A stretch of DNA of 64,000 nucleotides from Epiperipatus broadwayi. Lineage: Eukaryota; Onychophora; Udeonychophora; Euonychophora; Peripatidae. Positions 11,205 through 23,227 of the stretch are shown piece by piece. Below the pieces are notes generated by a model. The model worked only from the letters and a program-made list of their open reading frames with translations. It was not told the DNA's origin and searched no databases. Numbering within the stretch: position 1 is the first letter of the stretch; every line of letters starts with the position of its first letter. The DNA lies in assembly GCA_028023455.1 (NCBI GenBank), contig JAQFVV010012545.1:1182001-1246000 (forward strand), given 5' to 3'. The translations under genes were made by a program, and so were the position numbers.

Positions 11205-13116
11205 GTATATGCTCCACACAATACACATTTTATATGTAAGAAAACTTCATAAGTGAATCAATCATTTTACATTACATTTCAAATGACGTTTTATTACTGA
11301 GCAGTATTGAGCACATGTAATTTATCTTTGTTTGGTAAAAAAATTTAATTTCTGGCTTGGTAAGTCCGACTCATAATGACATCTGTCTGACAATTTAAAT
11401 TTTGCCCGTCTCTCTTGCATTTCCAATTTTTATTGTTTGCTAGAGTTTTGCAATTTACAATTATTATTGTCCTCATAAACATCAATAGAGTTGATTCAAA
11501 TTTTAAGATGTATGTAGATAATGACATATTTTATTCTTAATTAAATTATCATTTATTTCTACTATTGGAAGTTGTATTTTTGTGACTGTACACTTAAAGT
11601 TTAGCTTTAGGCTTTTAATGTTTACTTAAAAGTTTTATAACATAAGCATTAAAAATTGTGTATACAGTATTATATTTTATTTTGAATGTTATTTTTATTC
11701 TGCCTCGTGGAATCTTAAATATTTTTTTGTTGTTGATTCTTCTGAATAAGTCATGTTGAAATATTTCATTTTCTGCAATCCTAAAAAATATTTACTTCTC
11801 GAAATTCATCAAATACTTTGTGAAATATAGTGTCATGTTTATACATTTTTTCAATACTCTACTCAGCTATTTTTGTTTTCTATTATCTTCATTTGATTTA
11901 TCAATTTCATTTCATAAGATTGAGAGCTTTAGCAATTTTATTATTAAATAATTTTTCGTATATTAAATAATGCTTGTAGAAGACTCTTTTTGATAAAAAT
12001 GTGTAGTTGCATAGGGAGAATGTAAGTTTTTCTTTTCTGTTTTTCTATTGCTTTCTGTGATGTCACAATATTATTGCTATTAATGAAATTCTTTTTTTGC
12101 TAATTGTTGTCTCATTCATGATTCCTGTTTTTAATTTCTGACCACTCATAGTAATATTTCTACTTTTTTCTTAGTCTAATTTCTATCTCATTAAGAATTT
12201 TTTGGCATAGATGCTTGCATAGTTTTCACAGTAAACAGTGCTTTTATGCTTTCTCACTATGATTTCTATTTTTTATATATTTATTAACCATAGTAGCTCT
12301 TTTGTTCTTTATATATTTTATCATTAGTTTCAACTATTATAAACTTATTTCAGAATGAAGGTATCTCCACTTTATTACACAAAATTTTCTTCTAATTCAT
12401 TCATCTCACATGTTACCTTTTTTTTTTTTTTAGTTTTTTTACAATCTCTTATTATCATTATAAAATCTCTAAGTATAGATCTACTGTAATCTCCTTTAAA
12501 ATCAATATATTGTAATTCTGCTCTCTTTTTTTATTTCTTATGAATCACAATAAAGGTTTGAAACATTTTTTGGATTTCTCAGATAGCAGATCTTCGAACT
12601 ATCTATCCAGTTATTGATTGGCAAATAGATATCTTATTGTTTTTAGATAGAAGATAAACTAAAAAGAGAAAACCATAATCCATTATTGATATACTATTAG
12701 GCTGATGAATAACATGTTTACTGTTTTTCATTAGATGTAGGCTAAAGATGTTTTTATCAAGCTTTGGGCTATTTTAAAGATTATTTTACCTGTTATCTAT
12801 ATTATCTAATTTGATTTTGTTTATCATTTGAGTTTCTGTATGAAAAACATTTTGTAATATTGGCATTATTTATTACTATCTCTAGTGCTAAAAAAACGTT
12901 TCAATGGATTATTTGTGTACATTAGTAAATTCATTTTACTGTAGATTATTTTTTCATAAAGTTCATGCAAGTAACAAAAACTTTTCATTTATTGATAAAA
13001 TTATTTTATTTTCTGAACTTTAAAATGGTCATTTTGATGCATGGCATTGCCTTCCAGATTTGTAATTGTGTAATCAATCCAGTAAAGAAATAGTAATGCC
13101 TATTTAATCTTTGGTT
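11205..13116. other. AT-rich non-coding stretch, nothing recognised
   Basis: Strongly T-rich on the plus strand, especially 11.6-12.6 kb. Read on the minus strand, 11.75-12.25 kb has a few short stretches of Lys/Glu-rich frame between stops, but no domain could be named and I do not call a gene. Confidence 0.6.
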
Positions 13117-13133
13117 TTACTATTAATGCTATT
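13117..13133. repeat. 17 bp direct repeat, left flank of foldback complex
   Basis: TTACTATTAATGCTATT occurs exactly here and at 13737-13753, bracketing the palindromic block between. It may be a target-site duplication or a trace of template switching. Confidence 0.6.
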
Positions 13134-13736
13134 AAATAAGCATTTATTTTATATAGCGCAATGTTTTTAAATTGTAAACAGTAATAATCACCCATTAAGC
13201 TAATGCACATGCGCTTTGTGGATTTTAACTATAAATGAATACTCTCACTTTCCACACACAAGATAAAGTCTTTGTGAAAAGATAAAATGAATCCATCTGC
13301 ATTTCAACCCAAACATTTAAGTATGGGCAAAAAAAAGTGAAAGTATTCATTTATAGTTAAATTCACAAAGTGCATGTGCATTAGCTTAATGGCTGATTAT
13401 AACTGTTTACAATTTAAAAACATCATGCTATGTAAAATAAATGCTTATTTACATATGTTTAATTTAAACTAAGAATGATGTATCGAAAATTCTAGTAAAT
13501 TTCACAAGCGTCATTCATTCAGGCATAGTAAAGGTAATTTAAAGTGATTGTTTAATAACTTCACACTCTTCTTTCCAAATGCTTAAGATTTGACCATACT
13601 TAAACATTTGGGTTGAAAGGATAGATGGATTCATTCTATCTTTTCACAAAGACTTTATCTTGTGTTTGGAAAGTGAGAGTATTCATTTATAGTTAAAATC
13701 CATAAAGCGCATGTGCATTAGCTTAATGGCTGATTA
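13134..13736. mobile_element. Foldback complex with nested inverted arms
   Basis: The left arm (about 13137-13330) is inverted twice to its right. Its outer half (GCATTTATTTTATATAGCGC through CTCTCACTTTCC) matches 13336-13470 in reverse. Its inner part (ATTAAGCTAATGCACATGCG through AACCCAAACATTTAAGTATGG) matches about 13575-13740 in reverse with few changes. Diverged single arms lie at 25620-25735 and about 60535-60575, so this is a dispersed family. It encodes no protein. The structure suggests a foldback element plus a second partial inverted copy. Confidence 0.65.
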
Positions 13737-13753
13737 TTACTATTAATGCTATT
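13737..13753. repeat. 17 bp direct repeat, right flank of foldback complex
   Basis: An exact second copy of the 13117-13133 sequence. Confidence 0.6.
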
Positions 13754-16148
13754 GTTTTATTTACTGAAATTAAAGCAGGTTCAAAATAATATTTACTTGA
13801 AATTAATTAGTTATCCATGCAAAAAATATGTAAACAATTTTAAAAACTTCAATTACAATTTGTATGTTTAAATAAATCTCACTTGATGTTTTAAATATGA
13901 GTGTTCTCTTCAAACTATGAAAGTGCATTAACAGGATAACAGTTTGTATATGTAGAATAACAAATGATAATTAAATGTTTCTGGATCAAAACTGAATCTA
14001 CCATTTTTTGGTGTATAAACATTATGTGACTTTCTGCAGTTAATTATTTAGTTATTATAACAGGATAATAAAAATTAAATAGCCCATTAGTAAAAATTCT
14101 TGGTAACTTGAATATGTCATAGATTAATGAGATTAATGAAGATATATTTCTTTTTGCAGAGTCTTACCTCCAGCATGGATCTTTTTGTTGGTCTTTTTCA
14201 GAGACATTGACCAACAAAGTTGTTGCTGTGATGGAAAGGGTTATGCTTGCTCTGAGAGTATAAAATATTAGACAAATTGGATTTGTGCAGAAAATTAAAA
14301 TCTGATTTTGTTTTCTTCTTTTCTAACAGCTTTTAATAATATTATTGAGAAATCATGTTAATTTTATCACAATGTTCTCTTTCTCTTCATATGTATGTAT
14401 TTATAAACAATGGAGCCTTAATTATTCTATACAAATTTATAATTGTTATTGAAGATCTCTTAACTTTCTGTTCTAGGTCTGAGGACTACTGGAGTAGATA
14501 CTTCTCATACAGCTAATCCCTTTTAATAGTTGTTTTTCCTACCTTATATTATTCTCTAATAGTTATATATGCACTTCTCTTCCAATATTGCAGGTGTCAA
14601 TGAATTGGCTAACAACTAATTTATATGGCTTTACTCTGGCTTAATATCCACTTAGTGTTTATAATTAGTTAACACATTAATATTTTTATCATAGGAGTTT
14701 ACAATTGATATACAATATAATTCAGATATGACTTCTGCTCTCATAAGATATTAATCAGGAAACAGATTATAGGTTAATTTCTATTACTATATATGTATTA
14801 TTCAGAATAATTTTCAGTAATCAAGAGACTCTAGAATTTTAAACACTTTTAACATTTTAAATATTATTATTGCAAACTAATTAGTGTTAAAGCTTAAATA
14901 TATTTGAAAACTAGATACATGTATATATACAATATTAAACTCTTTAATGCTATATTGTAAACATTGCTCAATAAGTGGAAACAAGTTTTGTCCACATTAC
15001 AATACCCAATAGAATATTATATATCATACTCTTAAGAATATATATTTATTTGTAATATATTCAGGACAATATTTCAAGAATTTACTTACTCTCAATAACA
15101 GTAATATTAATAGTTAGGATTATAGTTGACAACAATATCAATCTATCAATCTTGATCATATAATTCATATCTCAGAAGATAAATATTAAATATTATATAT
15201 ATATAGCTGTTATATAGAGCTCACAAAACAAACTCTTAACAAGCTTTGTAGAATACCCCCAACCTCAGATCGGTTTCTGCTACTGCCATCCTCAGTGAGG
15301 TGCTAGGATATTCAATTATTAGATTAAAAATACCAGGACAAGCACAGCACTTTATCTAATGTATAACTATTAAATAGAAACTCTGAAATTTTCAGACATC
15401 CATGTGTCTTCCAATCCAGCTATCTAACTTAAATAACCATATGGGACTGAACTAAGTTCAGATACACCATATATATTGTAATGCTACTGAGCGCGTTCAT
15501 TGAAATTTTGACTAAAAATTATTAAAAATAAAATTCTCATAAAACAATGTAAAGTTTCAATTTGATAATAAATAGTTAAAAGTTTAATAAAGGGAAGTTT
15601 AATATAAAAGTTTAGAGTTTTTAAAAAATAAAGAAAAAAGAAAATAATGTTAGCCCGGGAGAAAATTAAACCCTGCGTCATTCATAAAGTTTTGTGAATT
15701 AATTTAAAAGTAGTTCGGGGGAGAGAAATTAATTTAGAAAAATTTAAAAAGTATACTAGTTTAAACTATAAGATACTCTCTTTTTATTTAAGTTTTAAAA
15801 GAAAGGAAAGGAAATCTTAAAACTAAAAGAAAAAAAAAGAAGTCTCTTTCCTTTAAATTATTTATTAGAATAGCGAATGATTGATAAAATAAATATGTGT
15901 GTGATCAATGTTAAAGAATAAATGAAAGTTAAAAAAAATATTGTATAATCATAAGAGATATAAACACAGAATTTGCAATGGCTATGAATTAAAAATCCAC
16001 AAAACAACAAATTTGCAATGGCTACCTAATGAAAACATGTAATCAAAAGCTTATTTAAGGAATGTATTCAAAAATAGTGGAGGAATTTCAACAACAAATA
16101 TAGCTGGTGGATATAAAAACCAATTACCAAACTGACAACAGGTCATCA
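13754..16148. other. AT-rich stretch with one possible short exon-like island
   Basis: Mostly featureless. At 14160-14270 a GC-richer patch follows a TTTCTTTTTGCAG acceptor-like signal; one of its frames is Cys-rich and ends after about 37 codons. It also contains a hairpin (TTGTTGGTC facing GACCAACAA). There is no donor signal and no sign that the frame is conserved, so this is only noted. 15240-15460 is also less AT-rich, without a recognisable feature. Confidence 0.4.
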
Positions 16149-16180
16149 TATAAATAGTCCGATTTTTCATCAATCAGTCA
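16149..16180 (+). promoter_or_regulatory. TATA box plus initiator-like core promoter
   Basis: TATAAATAG starts at 16149. An arthropod/retroelement-type initiator TCAGTCA begins at 16174, placing the TATA start 27 nt upstream of the A at 16176. The downstream 100 nt are rich in ATCAGT repeats. Such an arrangement is typical of LTR retrotransposon promoters. No matching second LTR or coding region was found, so it may be a solo or decayed LTR. Confidence 0.35.
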
Positions 16181-17126
16181 GTGGAGTTCAATCAATCAGT
16201 TGAGATTACAATCAGTTGAATCAGTCCATCAATCAGTTGTACAATCATGCAGTGTTAATCATCGTCGGAAACATATGATCTTGCTCCAGCCCTTAGTCTA
16301 ATGAAGATCAGCAATTTTGCCCGGTAAAAGTGATGCCTGCTTAACAACAACTTAAAAAAACAGCCAGGATATGTAACTGTCTTAAAGAATAATGCCACAG
16401 AATACTAAGCATTAAACCTCCACAAACTAAAACCTCAAATCCAACCAATTGGAAAGATTTTCATGTGAAGCAGCAAACAGCAAGAAGTATCCACATTCTA
16501 AAATCCTAGGTAACAACTAACATTTTCTTATTTCCATTTATAATTAATGTAGCCATTGCAATAATTTGAAGCCTCCCAGAGTCAGTTAATAAATGAACTC
16601 TATAGCATGCATAAAGAACTATTGATGTACATGTTTTGAAATGTCATGTATGTGAATGCTTTATGATATTTTATATTGATTTCATGTGTTTATTAAATGT
16701 GCTGTATTATTTAATGCTTGTGTTATATTCTATTTTATTATATGAATTCAGAGTGTGTGCATAGTCATTATATGTAATTAACATTGTCTTATAAAAGTAT
16801 TTAAAATTAGAATAATAAGTGTGTAGTTAAAATAAATTATCTTTAAACATAATATGTGTCGGTCAATCTTTTACCATTAATTGAAGCAACAATTTGTTAT
16901 TGTATTACTTTTGACTGAGCTAGTCATGGGATATTTCAAGCGCTGGATTATGGGCCTGTTGTCCAGAGAATGTTAGTTACCCCATATAATTAGCTGGCAC
17001 CAGAGGTTTACCTCAAAACAAATAAAGTGCTTTGGATAGTGGGGGTTTGAATCTAGCAGTTGAGGTGGGCCACAATTCTGGAAATATGATCGTGTTATGC
17101 ATTGCATAGCTTGGTCTGACCGTGAG
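16181..17126. other. Possible decayed LTR/leader, unassigned
   Basis: It follows the core promoter. It contains an AATAAA near 16590 and a GC-richer patch at about 16930-17110 that includes a B-box-like GGTTTGAATC near 17045. No gene was recognised; the segment could be LTR, SINE or both. Confidence 0.3.
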
Positions 17127-17166
17127 TATCATTGATAGCTCTGCTATTTAAGAGCTATCGATGGTA
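17127..17166 (+). ncRNA. Strong 16 bp RNA-type hairpin, function unknown
   Basis: 17127-17142 pairs with 17151-17166 across an 8 nt loop (GCTATTTA). Of 16 pairs, 14 are Watson-Crick and two are G-U in the plus-strand RNA, which hints at selection as RNA in this sense. It sits in a less AT-rich block (about 16930-17210) that ends with a short CCC/GGG stem and then an AT tail. It could be the conserved middle of a SINE. I cannot name the family. Confidence 0.3.
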
Positions 17167-17315
17167 TTATCCCCTCTGCTTGAAGGGCTGGTCTGTTTAT
17201 GTAATATTTGTAATATAAAATTATGATAAATAAAGTTTAAACCCAGTTAAACCTAGCAAATAGAGTACTCCGGATCATCTTCTGAATGCACCTGGTACAA
17301 TATATTATATTTTTT

Positions 17316-17820
17316 TGTAATATATATAACTTTACAAATATTGACAGCATCACACAATGTGTTTCTTTAAACGTCCATATTACATCGTTCATTTTAATTA
17401 TTACTCAAGTAAGCATCTTACTGCTCACATACATCTCTTGAGTTAAATTGAATTAGATTAAAACTGGAACTCTTTTTTATTACTAATTTTTGTCTACAAC
17501 TGCACAATCAGTTTTCACTCTATATCTTGAGTTCACTAATCTGCTTTCTACTCAATGCTTCTAACTACTCCTTCATATTATTACTTTTCTGACATCATTA
17601 GAAACTTTGCAGACATTTTAATTATCTTTGCTAATTTGCATAGTGTTCGACTTTATTTAAATGCAAATTAGCATGTTGCTTCTTGCAGAAGACTAATTTT
17701 CTTTTTCTGCATATTATTATTTCTAGAATGACTCAACACTGCCTATACTGACTAGCTTGCCACACATATATTTATGTAACTCTATTCATAAAATATTCAC
17801 AAACTAGCTAATATACAACA
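17316..17820 (-). mobile_element. Putative 3' LTR of a Ty3/Gypsy element
   Basis: On the minus strand this segment begins TGTTGTATATTAGCTAG and ends in ATATATATTACA, the TG...CA form of LTRs with near-inverted tips. It follows a polypurine tract (17821-17836) and the broken integrase in the expected order. It contains an AATAAA (minus strand, near 17655). No 5' LTR was found in the window, so the borders rest on one copy only. Confidence 0.45.
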
Positions 17821-17836
17821 ATACTTCTCCTTTACT
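17821..17836 (-). other. Polypurine tract next to LTR
   Basis: On the minus strand the sequence is AGTAAAGGAGAAGTAT, directly before the putative LTR. Purine runs of this form prime plus-strand DNA synthesis in LTR retroelements. It lies about 55 nt beyond the integrase stop. Confidence 0.45.
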
Positions 17837-17890
17837 CCAGAAATAAGCAGAATTTTGTTTACAAAAATAATCTGGTAACTTTTTTGATAT

Positions 17891-18727
17891 TCATTTCTCT
17901 CTAAGATGTTTGTTGAGGTAATTCTTTCTTTTTTGCTCTCTACTCTTCTCTTCTTGTTCACCATTAAATTCTATTGCTTCTTCTTGACCTGAAGAGTTAT
18001 CTAGTGCTTCTAACTCAGTTTTAATAGAATCATCAATCTTATTATCCTCATCTGTACATTAAGTAGTAACTATATCCTCTAAGATTCCATTTTTCTGTTC
18101 TCTTATATGGTTAACATTGGTGTCTTAATCTTCCAATTTTATTTCATGTATTTGAGCAGAAACAGTTCTACTTGTTATTTCCAGTAGCCACTTTTCTTAA
18201 TTACATCTCTTATCCATACAGTTTGGTCCACTTTAAATCTGATGTTTTTCTAAGTTTTCTTCTTTCTTTTTTGCTTTATCAAGTATTAAGATAGATAAGG
18301 GTGTTCCTCATATGTTGTTTCATTAATAATACCACAGGTGTTTTCTTTGTAATAGAGCTGGGGCATAAAATGTTGGTAAAACATCACTGTTGTAAGCTCT
18401 TCATAAAAATCAGCACAGTTCCTTTTATTTAACATAGTTTTAAGCTGTTGAACTGCCTTCTCCACAATTCTATTCAGCTGAGGATAATAAGCAGATGTAA
18501 ATATATGCCATATCCTCTTCAGAGCAAGGATGTCTTCAAATTTTTTTGAGCTGAAATCCATACCATTTTTTGTTGCAATAGTTTCAGGATACAAATGCAT
18601 CAAGAAAAGTTCATTTAAACTTTTATCACATTATCTGTGGTCATATATTTTATTAGATGATATTCTGTCCATTTTGAATACTAGAAAAATATATCCATGA
18701 AATGGCTCAGCATAATCTAATTGGATC
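17891..18727 (-). pseudogene. Ty3/Gypsy integrase, broken C-terminal part
   Basis: Several frames in succession read as a retroelement integrase. At 18727-18640 is the start of the catalytic core (IQLDYAEPFHGYIFLV). At 18603-18286 is an open stretch of 105 codons with DFSSKKFEDI, the HIFTSAYYPQLNRIVEKAV motif and downstream core helices. At about 18235-18190 is a GPY/F-type module (VDQTVWIRDVIKKSGYW). An acidic then basic tail ends at 17891. The Asn normally next to the second catalytic Asp is retained but the Asp itself is not (TKNGMDF), and the NG of PQ.NG reads NR. Frameshifts and stops separate the blocks. It is an old, dead copy; reverse transcriptase and gag were not found to its right. 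Confidence 0.8.
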
Positions 18728-19094
18728 TAGTCATTATATAACAATATATAATTACATTTTATAATGGAAAGGACTCCTGTAACCAATCATTAATTCACAG
18801 TTTTCCTAATTATGACCCCATATAAATTATTGGTTAGTGAAAAAGATATCAGAAGGATCTCTTCCACTATATATGTTTTTCTCTCTTGCTGTCCATATAA
18901 ATACATACATTCATGTTTAAACATTAATTTGTTTTTATTTTAAAATGTTTAATTTATAAGCACAATTGAATATAGATAAGGGAGGGGATAAAATAGTCTT
19001 AAAATAGCCCACTACACATCAAAAATATTCCTAAGAGAAACTCTTGTAGAAATCGTAACTTTCTCTCTCACAACACCCATGAAGAAGCAATAAA
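18728..19094. other. Spacer between two retroelement remnants
   Basis: AT-rich, with no recognisable domain. It may hold decayed upstream integrase sequence on the minus strand. Confidence 0.4.
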
Positions 19095-19515
19095 TGAGAA
19101 GCTATTACTTAATGATAAGTTATTGCTTAATAGAAGAGCAATACAGAGACTTCAGACCACTCAAAGAAGTATGGAGAGTTGCATGTTAGGAATAGCAAGA
19201 AGAGATCGAAAATGAAATATATGGATAAGAGAACAAACAGGTGTTACTGACCTCATTGAAAAAATTAAAAGACTGAAGTGGAGTTGGGCTGAACATACTG
19301 CTAGAAAAGATGATAATAGATGGACAATTGAAATCTTAAACTGGATTCCAAGAGATTGTAAAAAACTAGAAAAAGACCACATGTGAGATGGATGAATGAA
19401 ATAAGAACGTATGCAGGGATGACGTGGAGAAGAGAAGCTAAAGATCGGAGAAGATGGATTGAACTTGGAGAGACCTTCATCTTGCAGTGGGTTGATAATG
19501 GTTGATGATGATGAT
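19095..19515 (+). pseudogene. RTE-type LINE reverse transcriptase, C-terminal fragment
   Basis: The plus-strand frames match the C-terminus of RTE-clade polyproteins. First comes TTQRSMESCMLGIARRDR, then VTDLIEKIKRLKWSWAEHTA and RKDDNRWTIEIL, and after one frameshift VRWMNEIRTYAGMTWRREA, RRRWIELGETFI and a final WVDNG stop. The 3' end runs into a GATGATGATGATT microsatellite, the usual short tandem tail of RTE elements. At least one stop (after RRDRK) and one frameshift make it non-functional. It is 5'-truncated, as LINE copies usually are. Minus-strand open frames here are its shadows. Confidence 0.82.
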
Positions 19516-20290
19516 TACTTATCTTGGTTGCCAATCTTTGACTGGTTTTCAATTATTGTTTTACTGTTAAGCTAAGATTAGCTTAATACTCATTTACTGA
19601 TCAAAATTAAACGGTTAGCTGTGTTGGCTAAAGCAAAGTTACCAGAATGAAAAATCTTAAGCCTAATTGGAATCTGAAATTTTTTTAAAAGCTTTATTCG
19701 ATTAGATTTGAAGCTCAGATCGTGGATATAGCTCTTATATCGTATAATTGTTTATATAGGTAACAATATTGCTTTAAGACATATGTATAAAACTAATACT
19801 TTTCTAAATTTAAGAATGAAAAAAATTTGAATATTTACAAATTTATTTCTGATTTTGTTCTAAACTAATGATGAGCGTGCTGCAAAATTATTTTATTGGA
19901 CAGCAATGACTCCAGAATGTCTCCTTTTAAGTTTATTGTGGAAATAAAAGATAATTATTTAATCAACTAACGGGTTTTTTTCCACCGCTATTTATTTTTC
20001 CTTTTATATTTAATAAATTAATCATTTAAAAATAATAGATTGTTTTAATGATCTGCATTCGTGTATATTTATCACGAAATAGTAATTTTCACATAGATAA
20101 AACTGTTGTTTTGTTGGGTTTTTTTTAATTAAATAGCTTTGAATCATATTTTGTTTTAAAACATATTACGAAGCAGTGGCATCAATTGCAATATAAAATA
20201 CAATAAAAGAATTTTGGCTCATGTTCCACAATATATCTTTAATCTAAACTCTATAAAAAAATTTCAAATGATTAAAATTACGTTATGCGC
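19516..20290. other. AT-rich non-coding stretch
   Basis: No gene or repeat family was recognised. Confidence 0.6.
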
Positions 20291-20660
20291 AATTAAACTG
20301 TAGAAGCATAAGCTCATTAGAAAAAAACGAGGGATATATTGCTCAGCTAGTACTAGAAATAACAGAGCTGGAACAGGAATATTTGTGCTATAGAAGCCTC
20401 ATCTGCACAAAATATCACAAACATATTTAATATTATCATATTATTCACAAGCACTTATAAACAAATTACAAACATGGCTTCACGCTCTCAGATCGAACCG
20501 CTTCAGCTTCACCTATTTAAATAGAAAGTAGGTTGAAGTAAAGAAGGGTTCCCCTCTTTTCTTCCAAAGAGTAAGCTTGTGGTTTAAGACCTGTAGAAGT
20601 CCCTACTATCGCATTTTTATACGCATGTGCTTGAGGCTACAGCCTTAATGAATATTACTT
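20291..20660 (-). other. GC-richer island with TATTTAAATA, possible promoter or LTR
   Basis: This is noticeably less AT-rich than its surroundings. On the minus strand TATTTAAATAGG (about 20525-20514) precedes a segment GAAGCTGAAGCGGTTCGATC and an early ATG followed after a few codons by a stop. It could be a TATA-type promoter of a retroelement or a lost gene. There is no supporting domain. Confidence 0.2.
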
Positions 20661-20824
20661 AGTAATCAAGGCTGTTTTAACTCCAGAAGAAAAAAATTAG
20701 GAAGATATTAAGTCAAAGAATAAAAGCCTGAATTTGAGTTTTGCTATAACTATTTGTAAAAATCAATTAGTGAATTACAAATTTATTCATAAACCGCAGA
20801 TATGATTATTTTTTAATCTACTTA

Positions 20825-21190
20825 TTATTTAATGTCTTGCAATGCTATTTTTAACTTCTTGTGCAATAAATTATTATTTTTTAAGACTTCAATACTTTGC
20901 ATAATTACAGTTCTCCATTGTAGTCTATCCTTTAAGTAACTTTCTTCCATTGAAAGCAGACAATTCTGAAATGTCTTTATAGTATCTGTGAGGTAATATT
21001 TACATGTGACCATTTGCTATACACTACCAAAGTCACATAGCCTAATAACGCATTTGGACTTAAAAAGCATGCCTACATGTATTCCCAGTAAATACCAGAA
21101 ACAAAACTCCATGTGGCTTCAAGTTTATATTTAATATCTTCAATAGTAGCAATATTTCCTTCTACATAAGCATGAATAATCATTGGACAT
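20825..21190 (-). pseudogene. Possible degenerate coding remnant, unknown
   Basis: Two adjoining minus-strand frames look more protein-like than the background: a stretch near 21190-21070 (PMIIHAYVEGNIATIEDIKY) and one at 21013-20825 (YLKDRLQWRTVIMQSIEV). I do not recognise a family. Codon use and the run of mixed hydrophilic residues are the only evidence. It may be a transposon fragment or chance. Confidence 0.2.
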
Positions 21191-22073
21191 CTGTTGGTAA
21201 TCATATTAGTTTTTAAGTATTAGCTTTTATCAGTAAAGAGAAATGAATTGCTTATGTTCAATCAGCAGCCATATTTTATAATCCAAGCTATTGGCTTGAA
21301 CTAAAGTATCTACAATTAACATATAATTGAGGTCTTTAAAATATATAGTATCAGATTCATATAACTATAGAAGTTAGTTTTCTTTCAAAACTTAGGGTTT
21401 TGACAAAATCAAATTATTAGCTTAAATAGTTAAAAAATGAATAATGGCAGGTGATGAATGAATATGCATAATCCATAAAGGATCTGATCGGCAGTGTCTG
21501 GTATCCATTTGTTACTCGTGCTTAAATTGGTTATAGAGTGAAATAATATATGTAGGATCACTACTATTAATGCAGATTTTTAAGTAAATCTGGAAATGTG
21601 AGCACAATAATTATTATTAAACATTTTCACTTTTTATATTAATTTTTCTTCATGTTCATCTAATGTTAAACAGGAAGTGTCATCATCAGTTCTATAATAA
21701 TTAAAACACTATATAAAAACCAAGCTTCTCACAAAGTCTTTAAATATTTTTTGCCTAAAACCATATTTAAAGTGAAATCATCGTATTTAATGTATTTGAA
21801 TCCAAAGACATCAATGTCTGTATATATACACACAATTGTAATACAATATAATTTAAAAATTACAAAAAGTATACAGAAATGTTTTTAAAAATAAATAATA
21901 CAAAGAAGCAAGTATATTTATATATATTAATGAATATATGCATACTTACTCAATCATGTTCTTCAAAAAAAAAAAAGCTTAATGTATTTTTTTTTTAGAC
22001 CTAATATTAAAACAGTCATACAAAACTATATTTGAATTGAATATGCAGATGGCATTAATGTATTTTGTTATAT
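21191..22073. other. AT-rich non-coding stretch
   Basis: No feature was recognised. A-runs lie near 21966-21977. Confidence 0.55.
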
Positions 22074-22081
22074 ATGTATAG

Positions 22082-23227
22082 CAGGCATGGCAAACTTTTA
22101 AACATTGGGGTAACTTTTTGGTGACAGTGTACCTGAGGGTGATCTTTTTTTTTTTTCTGGCTTCGAACACGGAAATCAGGAAAAAAAATGTTATTTTTGC
22201 CAGAATGGAAAAAAATAACAGTTTGAAGTCCTGGGTTTTTTTTTAATCTATTTACGAATTGGTGTTTTTTTATGAGGGCTTTTTAGGTACTCACAAATAT
22301 TGATGTTTTTAGAAGATAAGAAACTGATGGATTTTACTATGACAACTATTAAATTACCTCAGCTCCCTCTAATATTACAATTTGTCCATGTCACTTTATA
22401 AAATATTTATTAAATTATCTATAAATAATTATTTTCTACAGCTGATCCTGAATTTTAAAAAAAATTCAAGAAACTATACAAAATTAAAGTTAATCAATCA
22501 ATATTTTTACCAAAATATAACAAATCCTGAATTTATTTTTTGATTTTTATAATTTTTTTGTATTTTTATATTCACTTGTATAATTAATAATATGAGTAAA
22601 GAAATTTAAAACCCCCTCCCCCTTCTATTTTGGCATCAAAAATTTGCTAGAGAGAAAAAAAATACATAACAATAAAAATATTTTACAAAAGTCTTCTATT
22701 TCCGTACCTTAGAAAATCCCCACATTTTCTCCGCTAACAGTCTTTACAATAATTAGACATAAATTTTGTTTCTTGCTTTGATACCTATTTTCTTTTGTAG
22801 ATAGGAAAAAGTTCAGTTTTCTTTTTAAATATTCTTGGGGATTATTTGTTAAGTAGATGAAGTGTATTAAAAAGTTCACAACTTTTTTCTTTTAAAATCA
22901 GTTCATTAAAATCTTTGTTTCTCCAGGACAAATTATTTTCATTTTTTCTTAGGAAAATAGCAATTAAATATTACTAAGAATTTCAGCTCTAGCATTACAC
23001 AAAAATAATTTAATTCTTTTCAGCTTCTTCCAACCTGGGTTTATTTTTGACACCAACAATAACAACAGGTGTGATTTTAAATTTAACTTTTTAAATGAAA
23101 ATAATTTTGAATTTTTATTTTTTATATTCAAACCAATTCTGAATAGCACTATAATTTTTTAATATTCATGTTAGCTTCATGATCAACTTCCAGAAACCTT
23201 GCGATCAACTGGTCAACTGTGGTCAAC
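22082..23227 (-). mobile_element. Non-autonomous hAT element related to the 32.5 kb hAT
   Basis: One end begins CAGGCATGGCAAACTTTT, a typical hAT-like terminus. The other end, on the minus strand, reads ACATGTTGACCACAGTTGAC and then GATCGCAAGGTTTCTGGAAG, closely matching the left end of the autonomous hAT near 32508 (ACATGTTGATCACAATCGAC, then GATCACCAAG). An exact 8 bp match ATGTATAG flanks it (22074-22081 and 23228-23235), fitting a hAT duplication, although the right one overlaps the shared ACATGT and may be partly fortuitous. There is no transposase inside; the interior is AT-rich. Confidence 0.55.

Noticed and set aside
12704-12712. Other CTGATGA occurrences (also near 28535, 58246 and 62380) as ribozymes
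   Set aside because: None is followed by a stem and GAAA at the right distance; they are chance 7-mers.
14160-14270. Cys-rich ~37-codon exon after a TTTGCAG acceptor
   Set aside because: All three frames are briefly open, there is no donor, and the patch contains a hairpin that explains its composition; only noted.
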